Source of the DNA: an uncultured Faecalibacterium sp.
GTDB taxonomy: Bacteria > Bacillota > Clostridia > Oscillospirales > Ruminococcaceae
Assembly: GCA_900765705.1 (NCBI GenBank)
Contig: CAAFSR010000068.1
Location: forward strand, 1 to 24,556
Reading direction: 5' to 3'
Length of the DNA stretch: 24,556 bases
The notes beneath the pieces were generated by a model. The model did no database searches. It saw only the letters and a program-made list of their open reading frames with translations, and was not told the DNA's origin. Numbering within the stretch: position 1 is the stretch's first letter; each line of letters opens with the position of its first letter. The position numbers and the translations under genes are program-made. Positions 4,860-13,569 of this stretch are shown here, one piece after another.

Positions 4860-7022
4860 ATGAATGTACTACTGGTCGGTGGCGAGGGAACATTCATGGC
4901 TTCTGTGATCCGTGAATTCGAGAAAAACGGACATCGTGTTTTTTTATTGACAGGCTGTAAAAAGAACGATAAAACGACCTACCCCGGCGTGTTTGAACGG
5001 TACGATTTTCCCTGTTCCAGCGAGAGCGTGCAGGAAATTGTAAAGAGCGTTTCGCCGGAGGCGGTTCTGTTTTTTGGCGCATACGATACCAATTATTCCT
5101 GGTATGATGCAAAAAGGGATGCTGTGCACTATGCAGCAGACCTGACGAATATCCTTACAGCTTATGCAAGCCGGAGCGATGGGCTTTTTGTTTATCTTTC
5201 GTCGGAAGCCGTCTTCAGCGGGAAACCGCAGGACGGGCGCATTGCGGAGCAAACGGAGGCTTGCCCGGCAGACCTTCGCGCAGCGGCCATCCGGCAGGGG
5301 GAGCAGAGCTGCAGCAGTTTCCGGCAGTGCGGGCAGTTCCGCACGGTGGTCGTGCGGGTGGAGCGGGTCTATGGCAACCCTTGCCCGGCGCAGCCGGATC
5401 TTTGCTCTGAGATGATCCTTGAAGCGCTGCAGAGCGGAACCATTACGCTGCCGTCGGAAACAGCAGTTTCTATGCTTTACGTCACGGACGCAGCGGCGCT
5501 TTTATACCGGATCATAACGGCTGAAAAACGGGAGCATGCGCTGTATCACCTTGCTGCGCAGGAAACCATCACGCCGGAGCAGATCGCGGAACAGATCGCA
5601 GAGCAACTGCCCGGTACACGGCTTGTAAGACAGGCGGAACAGGATAAGATGCCGGTTTTGCTTTCCGCAGACCGGTTTTTTCAGGAGTTTGGCGGCGGCG
5701 TCCGGGTACTTTATGCAGAAGGCATCCGGGAAAATATCCGCCTCCTTCAAAACAGCCGGAAGCAGCGCACAGAGAAAACGGGACAAGCGGAAAAGCCGCT
5801 GAGAAGGATGCTTGGCAGGGTAGGAAAGATCCTGCTGCCCTATCTGGAAACGGTGCTTTGCTTCGTGCCGGCTTTTATGCTGCATGACCGTGCAGTTTCC
5901 GGCGGCCTGTTCGACCGGGTCGATTTCTTTCTGCTCTATGTTCTGCTTATGGCACTGGTCCATGGGCAGAGCGCTGCAGGCTGCGCGGCAGTGCTGGCAT
6001 CGGCGGGGTACTGCTTCCGGCAGATGCATGACCGCACCGGCATGGACGTGCTGCTGGACTATAATACCTATCTTTGGATCGCGCAGCTTTTTATGGTGGG
6101 CATGACGACCGGTTACCTCAAGGACCGGATCATTTCCCAAAGGGAAGATGCGGAAGGCGAGATCCGCTCTCTCAAGCAGCGGCTTGCAGAGATGACGCAG
6201 ATCAACCGCAGCAATGTGCGGATCAATCAGAATTTTGAAAAACAGCTCCTTCATCAACGCGATAGCATGGGCAGGCTATACCGCATTACCGCCGCACTGC
6301 AGCAATGCAGCGCAGAGGAAGTGCTTTTTTCAGCTGCCCGGGTCCTGTCTGAGCTGATGGATACCCCTTCCGCTGCGGTCTATGTGGTGGAAGAAAACGG
6401 CTCTGCCCGGCTGTTCTCGTTTACCTCTCAGCAAGCGCGGCAGCTTGGGGACACGCTTTGCTGCAGGAACATGGAAGAGATGGCAAAGGAACTTTCCGCA
6501 AAGCGGGTCTATGTGAACCGGACCTTGAGCCCCAAAGCGCCTTTGATGGCCTGCGGTGTTTATGAAAAGGAAAAGCTCAGCCTGATCCTGATGCTGTGGG
6601 CACTGCCGTGGGAGCGGATGACCCTTTCCGAGGTCGACCGGCTGCAGACAGCAGGCTATCTGATACAGGACGCGGTGCACAGCAGCAGGCAGTACAGCGA
6701 GGCACTGCGGGAAAAACGCTATGTCAAGGGCCTTCCGCTGCTGAACGAAGCGGCATTCCGGCAGATGGCCCGCGCATTTCTGGAGGCGAAAGCTCAGGGC
6801 CTGACGGAGTGTAGCTTTATAACGCTGGAAAATGTCGGGATGGCCGAGCCGGAAAAATGCCGGAAGCTGCAAAGCATGCTGTGCCGGACAGACCATATCG
6901 GCCTTGCGCATGGAAGGATACACGTTCTGTTGAGCAATGCGGATGCAAATAAGGTGCTCTGTCAGCTTGCGCAGGCAGGCATAAGGGCGCATATTGTACC
7001 GGAAGAGGAAATTACAGCATGA
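4860..7022 (+). CDS. pelD: SDR-epimerase-like domain fused to PelD-like membrane GAF/GGDEF-like regulator
   Basis: PelD is the membrane regulator of Pel synthesis, with four helices, a GAF domain and a degenerate GGDEF domain that binds c-di-GMP. This 720-residue protein has an N-terminal NAD-epimerase-like (SDR) domain at about 1-300, membrane helices at about 325-341, 355-388 and 403-420, a coiled coil at 425-475, a GAF-like domain at 480-605 and a short degenerate GGDEF-like domain at 620-715. In the SDR part the nucleotide loop is GGEGTFM, and no Tyr-x3-Lys pair occurs at residues 121-160, so catalysis is doubtful. In the GGDEF-like part the usual RxxD inhibitory-site position reads CRTD (675-678). 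The ATG at 4860 is preferred to that at 4854 because GGGAG lies 7 bases upstream. It overlaps the next gene by 4 bases. The PelD assignment rests on architecture and on the pelF-pelG context. Confidence 0.8.
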   Translation: MNVLLVGGEGTFMASVIREFEKNGHRVFLLTGCKKNDKTTYPGVFERYDFPCSSESVQEIVKSVSPEAVLFFGAYDTNYSWYDAKRDAVHYAADLTNILTAYASRSDGLFVYLSSEAVFSGKPQDGRIAEQTEACPADLRAAAIRQGEQSCSSFRQCGQFRTVVVRVERVYGNPCPAQPDLCSEMILEALQSGTITLPSETAVSMLYVTDAAALLYRIITAEKREHALYHLAAQETITPEQIAEQIAEQLPGTRLVRQAEQDKMPVLLSADRFFQEFGGGVRVLYAEGIRENIRLLQNSRKQRTEKTGQAEKPLRRMLGRVGKILLPYLETVLCFVPAFMLHDRAVSGGLFDRVDFFLLYVLLMALVHGQSAAGCAAVLASAGYCFRQMHDRTGMDVLLDYNTYLWIAQLFMVGMTTGYLKDRIISQREDAEGEIRSLKQRLAEMTQINRSNVRINQNFEKQLLHQRDSMGRLYRITAALQQCSAEEVLFSAARVLSELMDTPSAAVYVVEENGSARLFSFTSQQARQLGDTLCCRNMEEMAKELSAKRVYVNRTLSPKAPLMACGVYEKEKLSLILMLWALPWERMTLSEVDRLQTAGYLIQDAVHSSRQYSEALREKRYVKGLPLLNEAAFRQMARAFLEAKAQGLTECSFITLENVGMAEPEKCRKLQSMLCRTDHIGLAHGRIHVLLSNADANKVLCQLAQAGIRAHIVPEEEITA

Positions 7023-7993
7023 CGTCGGCAGAAAAACGCTTTTTGTGGGTGGTATTGCTGAACCTGCTGGCCAGCGGGTGCTACCTTTTGTCCGGGCTGC
7101 TGCGCAGCCGGAAAACTGCAGCGCAGAACCACCGGGGTGCTCACGCAGCTGCAAGGCATGCAAAAATACCGCAGGCGGTAAGTGCAAAACCTTATCTGCT
7201 GAAAGCAATGGTCATGCTGCTTTGCCCGGTGATCGGTCCGCTGTATTTTCTGGCGGGATATTTGGTGCAACGGCTTCTGTTTTACAAACAGGTGGATCTT
7301 TCGGCGCGGCTTTTCAGCAAAACAAAGGCTGATCTCATTGCAAGACCGGACGAGGAACGGGCAAACGAGCTTGCACCCTTTGAAGAGGCGCTTGCAGTGA
7401 GCGATAAACAGCGCCTGCGCGCCCTCACGCTGCATATTCTGCGCAGAGAAGTGGCGGATTCTGCCGGAATGCTTGCAAAGGCGTTGAACAGTACCGACCC
7501 TGAAACTGCGCACTATGCAGCCTCTGCGCTGCAGGAGGTGCTGAACGATTTCCGGCTCACGATGCAAAAAATGACGGAACAGCTGGGGCAGGAAGCGGGA
7601 AATGATACCGGAATAGAGCGCAGGATCATCGATTATGCGGAGCGTGTTCTGAAACAGAGGGTCTTTACAGAGCCAGAACAGATAAAATACACCCGGATGA
7701 TGGAACGGGCTGCAGAAGCCTTTTACCGCAAAAAGCCGGAACAGCTGCAGCCGGAGCAGTACGAAAAGGTCTGCCTTTGTCTTTTGGAATGCCGGATGTA
7801 TCCGGAAATGGAGCGGTGGTGCTGCCGGTTTGCAGAGCAATACCCGGAGCACCCGGCTGCTTATACCTGCCGCCTGAAGCTTTATTTTTCAGCCGAAGAG
7901 CGGGAACGCTTTTTTGCAGTGCTGGAAGAACTGAAGCGGGCACAAGTGCAGCCTGACCGGGATACGCTGGAGCTGATCCGCGTGTTCTGCTGA
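7019..7993 (+). CDS. pelE: PelE-like membrane protein with TPR-type helical repeats
   Basis: PelE is a small partner of PelD and PelF in the Pel synthase complex, with membrane helices followed by tetratricopeptide repeats. This 324-residue product shows two hydrophobic segments (about 8-27 and 60-84), a charged linker, and then a wholly helical C-terminal part from about residue 90 with repeat-like helices rich in Ala, Leu and Tyr, for example CLCLLECRMYPEMERWCCRF. Sequence is not strongly conserved in this family, so the call depends on architecture and on its place directly after the PelD-like gene, with an ATGA overlap (7019-7022). It likely sits on the inner face of the membrane and scaffolds the glycosyltransferase. 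Confidence 0.7.
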   Translation: MTSAEKRFLWVVLLNLLASGCYLLSGLLRSRKTAAQNHRGAHAAARHAKIPQAVSAKPYLLKAMVMLLCPVIGPLYFLAGYLVQRLLFYKQVDLSARLFSKTKADLIARPDEERANELAPFEEALAVSDKQRLRALTLHILRREVADSAGMLAKALNSTDPETAHYAASALQEVLNDFRLTMQKMTEQLGQEAGNDTGIERRIIDYAERVLKQRVFTEPEQIKYTRMMERAAEAFYRKKPEQLQPEQYEKVCLCLLECRMYPEMERWCCRFAEQYPEHPAAYTCRLKLYFSAEERERFFAVLEELKRAQVQPDRDTLELIRVFC

Positions 7994-8024
7994 GGGAACA
8001 ATCAGCGGAAGGAGCGGTGTGGGA

Positions 8025-10229
8025 ATGTCCATGGAAGTGCTGACGATACTCCAGATAGCAGAAGCTTTTATGGCGTACGGTCTGGTGGCACTGCTCCTTC
8101 CGGCAGCCTTTCTGCACCGGCAGCTGAAGTGTCTGTCGGCACCGGAGCGGCTGCTCCTTTATTTTTTGGTTGGTAATTTTTACCTGATCGCGCTGGTGTT
8201 TGCGCTTCAGTTTCTGCACCTTTCAGGCCGCATAACGCTTGTTCTGGGCACGCTACTCCCGTTTGGGCTTGGGTGGTTTTGCACCCATAAAGCGGGCTTT
8301 GAACAGGAGGCAGAGCAGCGGATGCATTTCTGCCTTGCGCTGTTGCAGCGGGAAGTGCGCCCAAAGGTCTTGCTGCTGCAGCGGTATCAGGCATGGAACA
8401 GAGAAAAACAGCGCACGGATGCAAAAAGCATGGTGCGTTTTTTGCCGGAGCTGGTGTTTCTGGCTGCTCTGGCGGCAGCGCTTTGCTATGTCTATGGCGT
8501 AAACATCGTTTCCGTATGGGGCTATAAGGCATCGGATGTGGTGGTGCATAACGTTTGGATCAATTCCATGGACCAAAACCACATTTTTGAGGCGGGCGTT
8601 TACCCGCACGGGTTCCATTGCGTGCTCTATTATCTGGAAACAGTTTTTGGGATTGACACCTATATCCTTTTGCGGGTATTTGCCTTTGTGCAGACGGCGG
8701 GCGTTCACCTTGCCATGCTGGTCTCGCTGAAGCTTTTGTGCAAAAACCGCTATACACCGTATTTTGGTACGCTGCTGTATGTGCTGCTGAAGGGGATCGA
8801 CCCGGTTACCTATCTGCGCTTTAACGCAGCCCTGCCGCAGGAGCATGGAATGCTGTATATCCTGCCGGCGGGCGCACTGGCGATCCGGTTTTTTCAGGAA
8901 TATGCGCTGGAATGCGGGGAGAAAACGCCGGAACAACAGCAGGTGCGGCACGGGCGGGTGCAATGGTATCTGCTGGGGTTTCTTCTCAGCGGTTCTCTTA
9001 CACTGACTGTGCATTTTTACGATACCATCATTGCGGGTATGTTCTGCGCCGGGATCGCCATCGGTTTTTTGCCCCGGTTTGTGCAGTGGAAGTATTTCCG
9101 GCAGATCATCGCTGCGGGGCTGGTCGGTATTTTGCTGGCGGTGCTCCCCATGGCGGTGGGCGTTCTGCAGGGCAATAAGCTGCAGGGGTCGCTCTACTGG
9201 GCGCTCCGTGTGGTGCAAAGCGAGGCGGCGGCAGAAGGCGCGCCGCAAACAGAGAGGTCGGATGTGGCGCAGGACGGGGCAGAGGCGCCGACGGAAACGC
9301 TGCGCAGCATCTGGCGTAGGAGCGTTGGGTGCACCGCGGAATATATCACGCAGCAGTCGGCTGGCGCGGCAGCGGGAATGCTGGGGTGCATAGCACTTGT
9401 GCTTGCAGCCGGAGGGGGCTGTCTGCTGCTCCGGCAGGCCGACTACGGCATGATGCTCTGCTCGGCAGGGTGGTTTGCCGTTCTTTTAACACTTATGCTG
9501 GCAGCGGGCGTTTTGCAGCTGCCGGTTTTGATGCAGCCGGACCGGGCAGGGATCTTTTTCTGCTATGCGCAGGGGGTGCTCTGGTCGCTTTTGCTGGATG
9601 CGGCAGTTGCGCCGCTGCATACGGCGGCAGAGGGCATGGCGTACCTTGCCATTGCAGCAAGCCTGTGCGGGATAATGCGGTTTGACCTTCTGCGCAGCAG
9701 CACAGGGAATGCGGGCTTTGAAGCGAATCAGAGCATTTTGTGCGTAGCCAACATTCTGCAGCAGGAACCGGAAAATTACCAGTGGACGATCTGCTCGGCA
9801 AATGATGAACGCAACATGATCCTCCGCTACGGGCGGCATGTGGAAATGATCACCTTCCTCCGGGCACTGGAAGAGGGGCCAGAGAGGGCAGTAACGATCC
9901 CTACCCGGACGGTTTATTTCTTTATAGAAAAACAGCCGCTTTATCTTTTTGATTACAGCGGAGCACCCTTGCGCGCAGATGAAATGCCGGGCGTCTCTGC
10001 AGAAGGGGCAGGCCGGCCGCTTGCGCAGAGTACGGGCAATGCGCCCTATACCATGAAGCGCCGCTGGGTCACGATGTCGCATATGTATTACTGGGCACAA
10101 GCATTCCGCAGGCTGTATCCCAACGAAATGACTGTTTACTACGAGGATGATGGCTTTGTGTGCTATAAGCTGGAACAGAATGTGAACAGCCTGTATGACC
10201 TGAACATCGACTACGGTTACAACCGCTGA
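8025..10229 (+). CDS. Large polytopic membrane protein, GT-C-like, Pel-locus associated
   Basis: This 734-residue protein has about a dozen membrane helices and a C-terminal extracytoplasmic domain of about 180 residues. After the early helices comes a polar outside loop with DVVVHNVWINSMD and GVYPHGFH. An acidic and histidine-bearing first loop of this kind is typical of GT-C fold glycosyltransferases, which use polyprenyl-phosphate sugars outside the membrane. It is not one of the five core Gram-positive Pel proteins. A glycine/alanine/glutamate-rich linker at about 400-425 interrupts the helices. The ATG at 8025 lies 10 bases after AAGGAG; GTG at 8019 is possible. It lies 31 bases from both neighbours, inside the operon. 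A transferase role is inferred. A Wzy-like or purely structural role cannot be excluded. Confidence 0.6.
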   Translation: MSMEVLTILQIAEAFMAYGLVALLLPAAFLHRQLKCLSAPERLLLYFLVGNFYLIALVFALQFLHLSGRITLVLGTLLPFGLGWFCTHKAGFEQEAEQRMHFCLALLQREVRPKVLLLQRYQAWNREKQRTDAKSMVRFLPELVFLAALAAALCYVYGVNIVSVWGYKASDVVVHNVWINSMDQNHIFEAGVYPHGFHCVLYYLETVFGIDTYILLRVFAFVQTAGVHLAMLVSLKLLCKNRYTPYFGTLLYVLLKGIDPVTYLRFNAALPQEHGMLYILPAGALAIRFFQEYALECGEKTPEQQQVRHGRVQWYLLGFLLSGSLTLTVHFYDTIIAGMFCAGIAIGFLPRFVQWKYFRQIIAAGLVGILLAVLPMAVGVLQGNKLQGSLYWALRVVQSEAAAEGAPQTERSDVAQDGAEAPTETLRSIWRRSVGCTAEYITQQSAGAAAGMLGCIALVLAAGGGCLLLRQADYGMMLCSAGWFAVLLTLMLAAGVLQLPVLMQPDRAGIFFCYAQGVLWSLLLDAAVAPLHTAAEGMAYLAIAASLCGIMRFDLLRSSTGNAGFEANQSILCVANILQQEPENYQWTICSANDERNMILRYGRHVEMITFLRALEEGPERAVTIPTRTVYFFIEKQPLYLFDYSGAPLRADEMPGVSAEGAGRPLAQSTGNAPYTMKRRWVTMSHMYYWAQAFRRLYPNEMTVYYEDDGFVCYKLEQNVNSLYDLNIDYGYNR

Positions 10230-10260
10230 ACCGGCTGGACAGGAACGGGGGAAAAACGGC

Positions 10261-12105
10261 ATGATGCTCTCGAGGCGTGAATTTATCGGGATCACATCGG
10301 CTATGGGTGCGCTGGTTTTTCTCTTTCAGGGGCTGGGGTATTTCAGGGCCGCGTGGACCCGCTGTAATAGCAATCCCCGGGCCGTAAAACGGGAGCAGCT
10401 GCCCGGAAAAAGCAGCGCATTTTCAGCAGGAGCAAAAACGCCGCGTGCACCGGTTGCCTGCATCGGGCTGTGCAGCCATGGGTCTGCGGCAAAGGCGGCA
10501 AAGGACTGGGCGTACTATCAAAAACGGGAGTGCCTGTGCTATGGCACCGTCAACGATTTTGGCACAGCGCTTTCCGGCCTGACAACGCTGCCGCAGCTTG
10601 TGGTGGTAGATGCTGCCGCCATCGGGCGGGAGGAGCACAAAGCGCTGGAAATACTGGAACAAGCGGTGCACAGGGGCATTGCATTGGCCTTTGCGGGCAT
10701 TCCGGAAGGCGCTGTGCGCCAAAGCGGGGCGCGCTGGCGTGCGCTGCTTGGCATCCGGGCGGTACGGCAGAGCCGGGTAAGCGCAAAGGGGCTGCACCTG
10801 TACGCGGGGCTTCTTCTGGGCGGCGAGGCACTGTATCTGCCGGAGGAAAAGGCCGGGAGCGGCTGTCCGGAGCTGCAGACCAGGATCCCGTGGTTCAGCC
10901 TGCTGTCCGGTACAAAGGTTTACATGAAAGCTGTGCCGGAGGCCCCGGAGGTGGACGTGCAGGAGCAGCCGCCGGTGCTCTGGCGGTATGGCGGGCAGAA
11001 CGCGATGGTGTTTGTGGCCGACGGTGATATGCTGCAGGGCTGCACCGGGCTGGGACTGCTCTCTGCATTTTTGTATGAGATGCAGGATGCGGTGGTGTAT
11101 CCGGTGGTCAATGCGCAGAGCTTTATCGCAGCCGACCTTCCGGTGTTCACCGAGGAGAACGAGGCGGTCATCCGGCAGAATTACGGGCGCTCGCTCACCG
11201 GCTTTCAGCGGGATATTCTGTGGCCGGTCATAGGCACCATCGCTGCAAAAAAGCAGTTTGGCGTTACCTGCATGGCAGCCCCGAGGCTGGATTACGGCAG
11301 CAGTGCACAGCCGCAGGTGCAAAGGCTGAACGACGCTTTGCAGCTTGCAAACGAGCAGCAGCTCGAGCTGGGGCTTTCCGGTTTTACACAGGATGGAAGC
11401 ACGCTTTGCGCAAAACTGAAGGTAGATTCCGCCTTCTGGCAAAAAGCCGGGTGCGGGTACAGCGTATCTTCTTTTTACACCGGCGGTGCGGCGCAGAAAA
11501 CGCTGCATGAGGCACTTTTTCAGGATGATTTTATGGCGGCGGTGCGCACGGTGGTGCACCGGGCGGATGCAGACAGCGCGCTGCTTGGCTACGAGACCGA
11601 GGCGGTGACCTTCCAGAAAGGGGTGGTTGGAGCGGTGACGCACACCTGCCGGGAAGATCTTGCCATGCGCAGCGCAGAGACTGCTTTGGGGTATACCGGT
11701 ATCGTTGCAGACTTTGCCTGCGTTTTTTACCCCCAAAGCAGGCAGGACCTGTGGGAAAACCTTTCAGATGCAGTGCTCGCGAACACCGACACCTACTGGA
11801 AGCCGTTCCGTATGTTTGCACCGGCAACAGCGTCCGAAACAGACGACAGGATCCGGCGCTTTCTGGCGCTGGACTATGCAGTGCAGCAGGCGGGGCAGAC
11901 CCTGACCATTACCGTGGAGCGCACGGAAGGGCCGGTGTGGTTCATCGTGCGCAGGCACCACGGGCAGCTTCAAAGCGTGGAGGGCGGTTCTGCGGTAAAG
12001 ATCGAGACCGGGGCGTGGCTGCTCTGTGCGGAAAAGCCGCAGCTCCTTTTGACGTTTGCACCGGACGAACAAGCGTTTTACGCCGCACAGGAGGCAAAGC
12101 CGTGA
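10261..12105 (+). CDS. DUF2194 / PelA-deacetylase-like protein, probably membrane anchored
   Basis: In Gram-positive pel loci the gene before pelF encodes a PelA-type deacetylase that removes acetyl groups from the polymer outside the cell. This 614-residue product fits by position and size. It has an N-terminal anchor at about 11-28, preceded by SRREFIG, a Rossmann-like stretch at about 65-165, the block VADGDMLQGCTGLG at 252-265, a NodB-like barrel candidate at about 330-500 and a C-terminal beta-rich part. Where NodB deacetylases carry HxxxH, the aligned-looking segment ELGLSGFTQD has Ser373 and Gln377, and a clear Asp-Asp motif is missing. It may be inactive or only distantly related. Its last codon overlaps the GTG start of pelF by 4 bases. 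Confidence 0.6.
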   Translation: MMLSRREFIGITSAMGALVFLFQGLGYFRAAWTRCNSNPRAVKREQLPGKSSAFSAGAKTPRAPVACIGLCSHGSAAKAAKDWAYYQKRECLCYGTVNDFGTALSGLTTLPQLVVVDAAAIGREEHKALEILEQAVHRGIALAFAGIPEGAVRQSGARWRALLGIRAVRQSRVSAKGLHLYAGLLLGGEALYLPEEKAGSGCPELQTRIPWFSLLSGTKVYMKAVPEAPEVDVQEQPPVLWRYGGQNAMVFVADGDMLQGCTGLGLLSAFLYEMQDAVVYPVVNAQSFIAADLPVFTEENEAVIRQNYGRSLTGFQRDILWPVIGTIAAKKQFGVTCMAAPRLDYGSSAQPQVQRLNDALQLANEQQLELGLSGFTQDGSTLCAKLKVDSAFWQKAGCGYSVSSFYTGGAAQKTLHEALFQDDFMAAVRTVVHRADADSALLGYETEAVTFQKGVVGAVTHTCREDLAMRSAETALGYTGIVADFACVFYPQSRQDLWENLSDAVLANTDTYWKPFRMFAPATASETDDRIRRFLALDYAVQQAGQTLTITVERTEGPVWFIVRRHHGQLQSVEGGSAVKIETGAWLLCAEKPQLLLTFAPDEQAFYAAQEAKP

Positions 12106-13556
12106 GAGTGTGCATCGTTGCAGAGGGCAGCTATCCCTTTGTGGTCGGCGGCGTATCCAGCTGGGTACACAGCCTGATCCGCTTGTTCCCCAAAACGGAA
12201 TTTGTGATCCTTGCCATTGCAGCCAGCCGGGCGCAGCGCGGAAAATACGCCTATCCGTTGCCGGCGAATGTGCAGCAGGTCCACGAGCTGTACCTGCAGG
12301 ATGCAGACTGGGAAAAGCGCCGCTTCCGCCCGCAGAAAATGCGTGCGGCGGACTACGCGGCGCTGCAAAGCTTGGTCAGGAACGAAAACCCGCAGTGGGA
12401 GGTTTTGTTTGATTATTTTCAGCGGGAAAAGCCCTCTCTGAACGCGCTGCTGATGGGAGAGGATTTTCTGAACGCGGTGCGCGAATGTTACGATGCGCGC
12501 TATGCGGAGCTGCCGTTCACGGATCTTCTGTGGACGATGCGCTCGCTGTATCTTCCGCTGTTTCTGACTATGGAGATGGAGATCCCGCAGGCAGATCTGT
12601 ATCATTGCGTGGCTACCGGGTATGCCGGTGTGCTGGGCTGTATGGCAAAGCACCGCTACGGAAGCGGGCTGCTGCTCTCGGAGCATGGCATCTACACAAG
12701 AGAACGGCAGGAGGAGCTGATCCGGGCCGGATGGCTCCGGGAAGAGTATAAGGGCATCTGGATCGAGCAGTTTGAAAAGCTGTCCACGCTGGCCTACCGG
12801 AAGGGAGATCTGGTCACCAGCCTGTTTGAACAGGCCAGAGCGCTTCAGCTCGCGTCTGGCTGCCCGCAGGAAAAGACCATGGTGATCCCCAACGGGGTCT
12901 GCGTGCAGCGGTTTCAGCAGCTTGCGGGCAAACGCCCGGAGGATGCCGCAAGGGTCAATATCGGCGCGGTGCTCCGGGTGACGCCCATCAAGGATGTCAA
13001 GACTATGCTGCGGGCGTTCGCGCTTGCAAAGGCGAAAGCGCCCGGGCTGAAGCTGTGGATCATGGGCCCTTTGGATGAGGACGAGGCTTACGCACAGGAG
13101 TGCTTTGCGCTGGTAAAAACGCTGGGGCTGCCGGATGTGGAATTTACGGGGCAAGTCGACGTGCGGGAACATCTTGGGCGGATGGATATGCTGCTGCTGA
13201 CCAGCATCAGCGAGGGGCAGCCGCTGGCCATACTGGAGGGGTTTGCAGGCCATATTCCGGTAATTGCTACCGATGTAGGCAACTGCGCGGGGCTGGTCTA
13301 CGGCGAACAGGACGATTTTGGCCCGGCGGGAGAGATCGTGCACATTATGAACACGGAGGAGATCGCAGATGCGATCCTGAAGCTGGCGCAGGACCGGGAA
13401 TTGCGGCTGCAGATGGGCGAAAACGGATACCGCCGGGTGATGGCAGGCTATCGGCTGGAACAGATGCAAGAAGCCTACCGGAAGATCTATCACAGTTTCG
13501 CGGCGGAGCTTCCTGAAGCATGGACGGAAGAGGCCCCGCCGTGCGCATCCTCCTGA
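12102..13556 (+). CDS. pelF: PelF-type GT4 glycosyltransferase, Pel polysaccharide synthase
   Basis: PelF is the cytoplasmic GT-B fold transferase that builds the Pel chain from nucleotide-activated N-acetylhexosamine. This 484-residue protein is the best-recognised gene of the locus. It shows GSYPFVVGGVSSWVH at 9-23, SEHGIYTRER at 193-202, IPNG at 262-265, VLRVTPIKDVKTML with the donor-contact Arg/Lys pair at 290-303, and the GT4 E-x7-E motif EGQPLAILE at 371-379 followed by PVIATDVG. Everything expected for catalysis is present, and length is usual for PelF. The start is GTG at 12102, overlapping the previous stop (GTGA). A longer upstream reading frame exists but is out of keeping with the family N-terminus MRVCIVAEGSYPFVVGG. 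Confidence 0.95.
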   Translation: MRVCIVAEGSYPFVVGGVSSWVHSLIRLFPKTEFVILAIAASRAQRGKYAYPLPANVQQVHELYLQDADWEKRRFRPQKMRAADYAALQSLVRNENPQWEVLFDYFQREKPSLNALLMGEDFLNAVRECYDARYAELPFTDLLWTMRSLYLPLFLTMEMEIPQADLYHCVATGYAGVLGCMAKHRYGSGLLLSEHGIYTRERQEELIRAGWLREEYKGIWIEQFEKLSTLAYRKGDLVTSLFEQARALQLASGCPQEKTMVIPNGVCVQRFQQLAGKRPEDAARVNIGAVLRVTPIKDVKTMLRAFALAKAKAPGLKLWIMGPLDEDEAYAQECFALVKTLGLPDVEFTGQVDVREHLGRMDMLLLTSISEGQPLAILEGFAGHIPVIATDVGNCAGLVYGEQDDFGPAGEIVHIMNTEEIADAILKLAQDRELRLQMGENGYRRVMAGYRLEQMQEAYRKIYHSFAAELPEAWTEEAPPCASS

Positions 13557-13569
13557 AGGGAAAAAGAAA

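Noticed and set aside
11751..12101. 117-codon N-terminal extension of PelF
   Set aside because: It lies within the preceding gene, its sequence has no family likeness, and the GTG at 12102 matches the PelF N-terminus.
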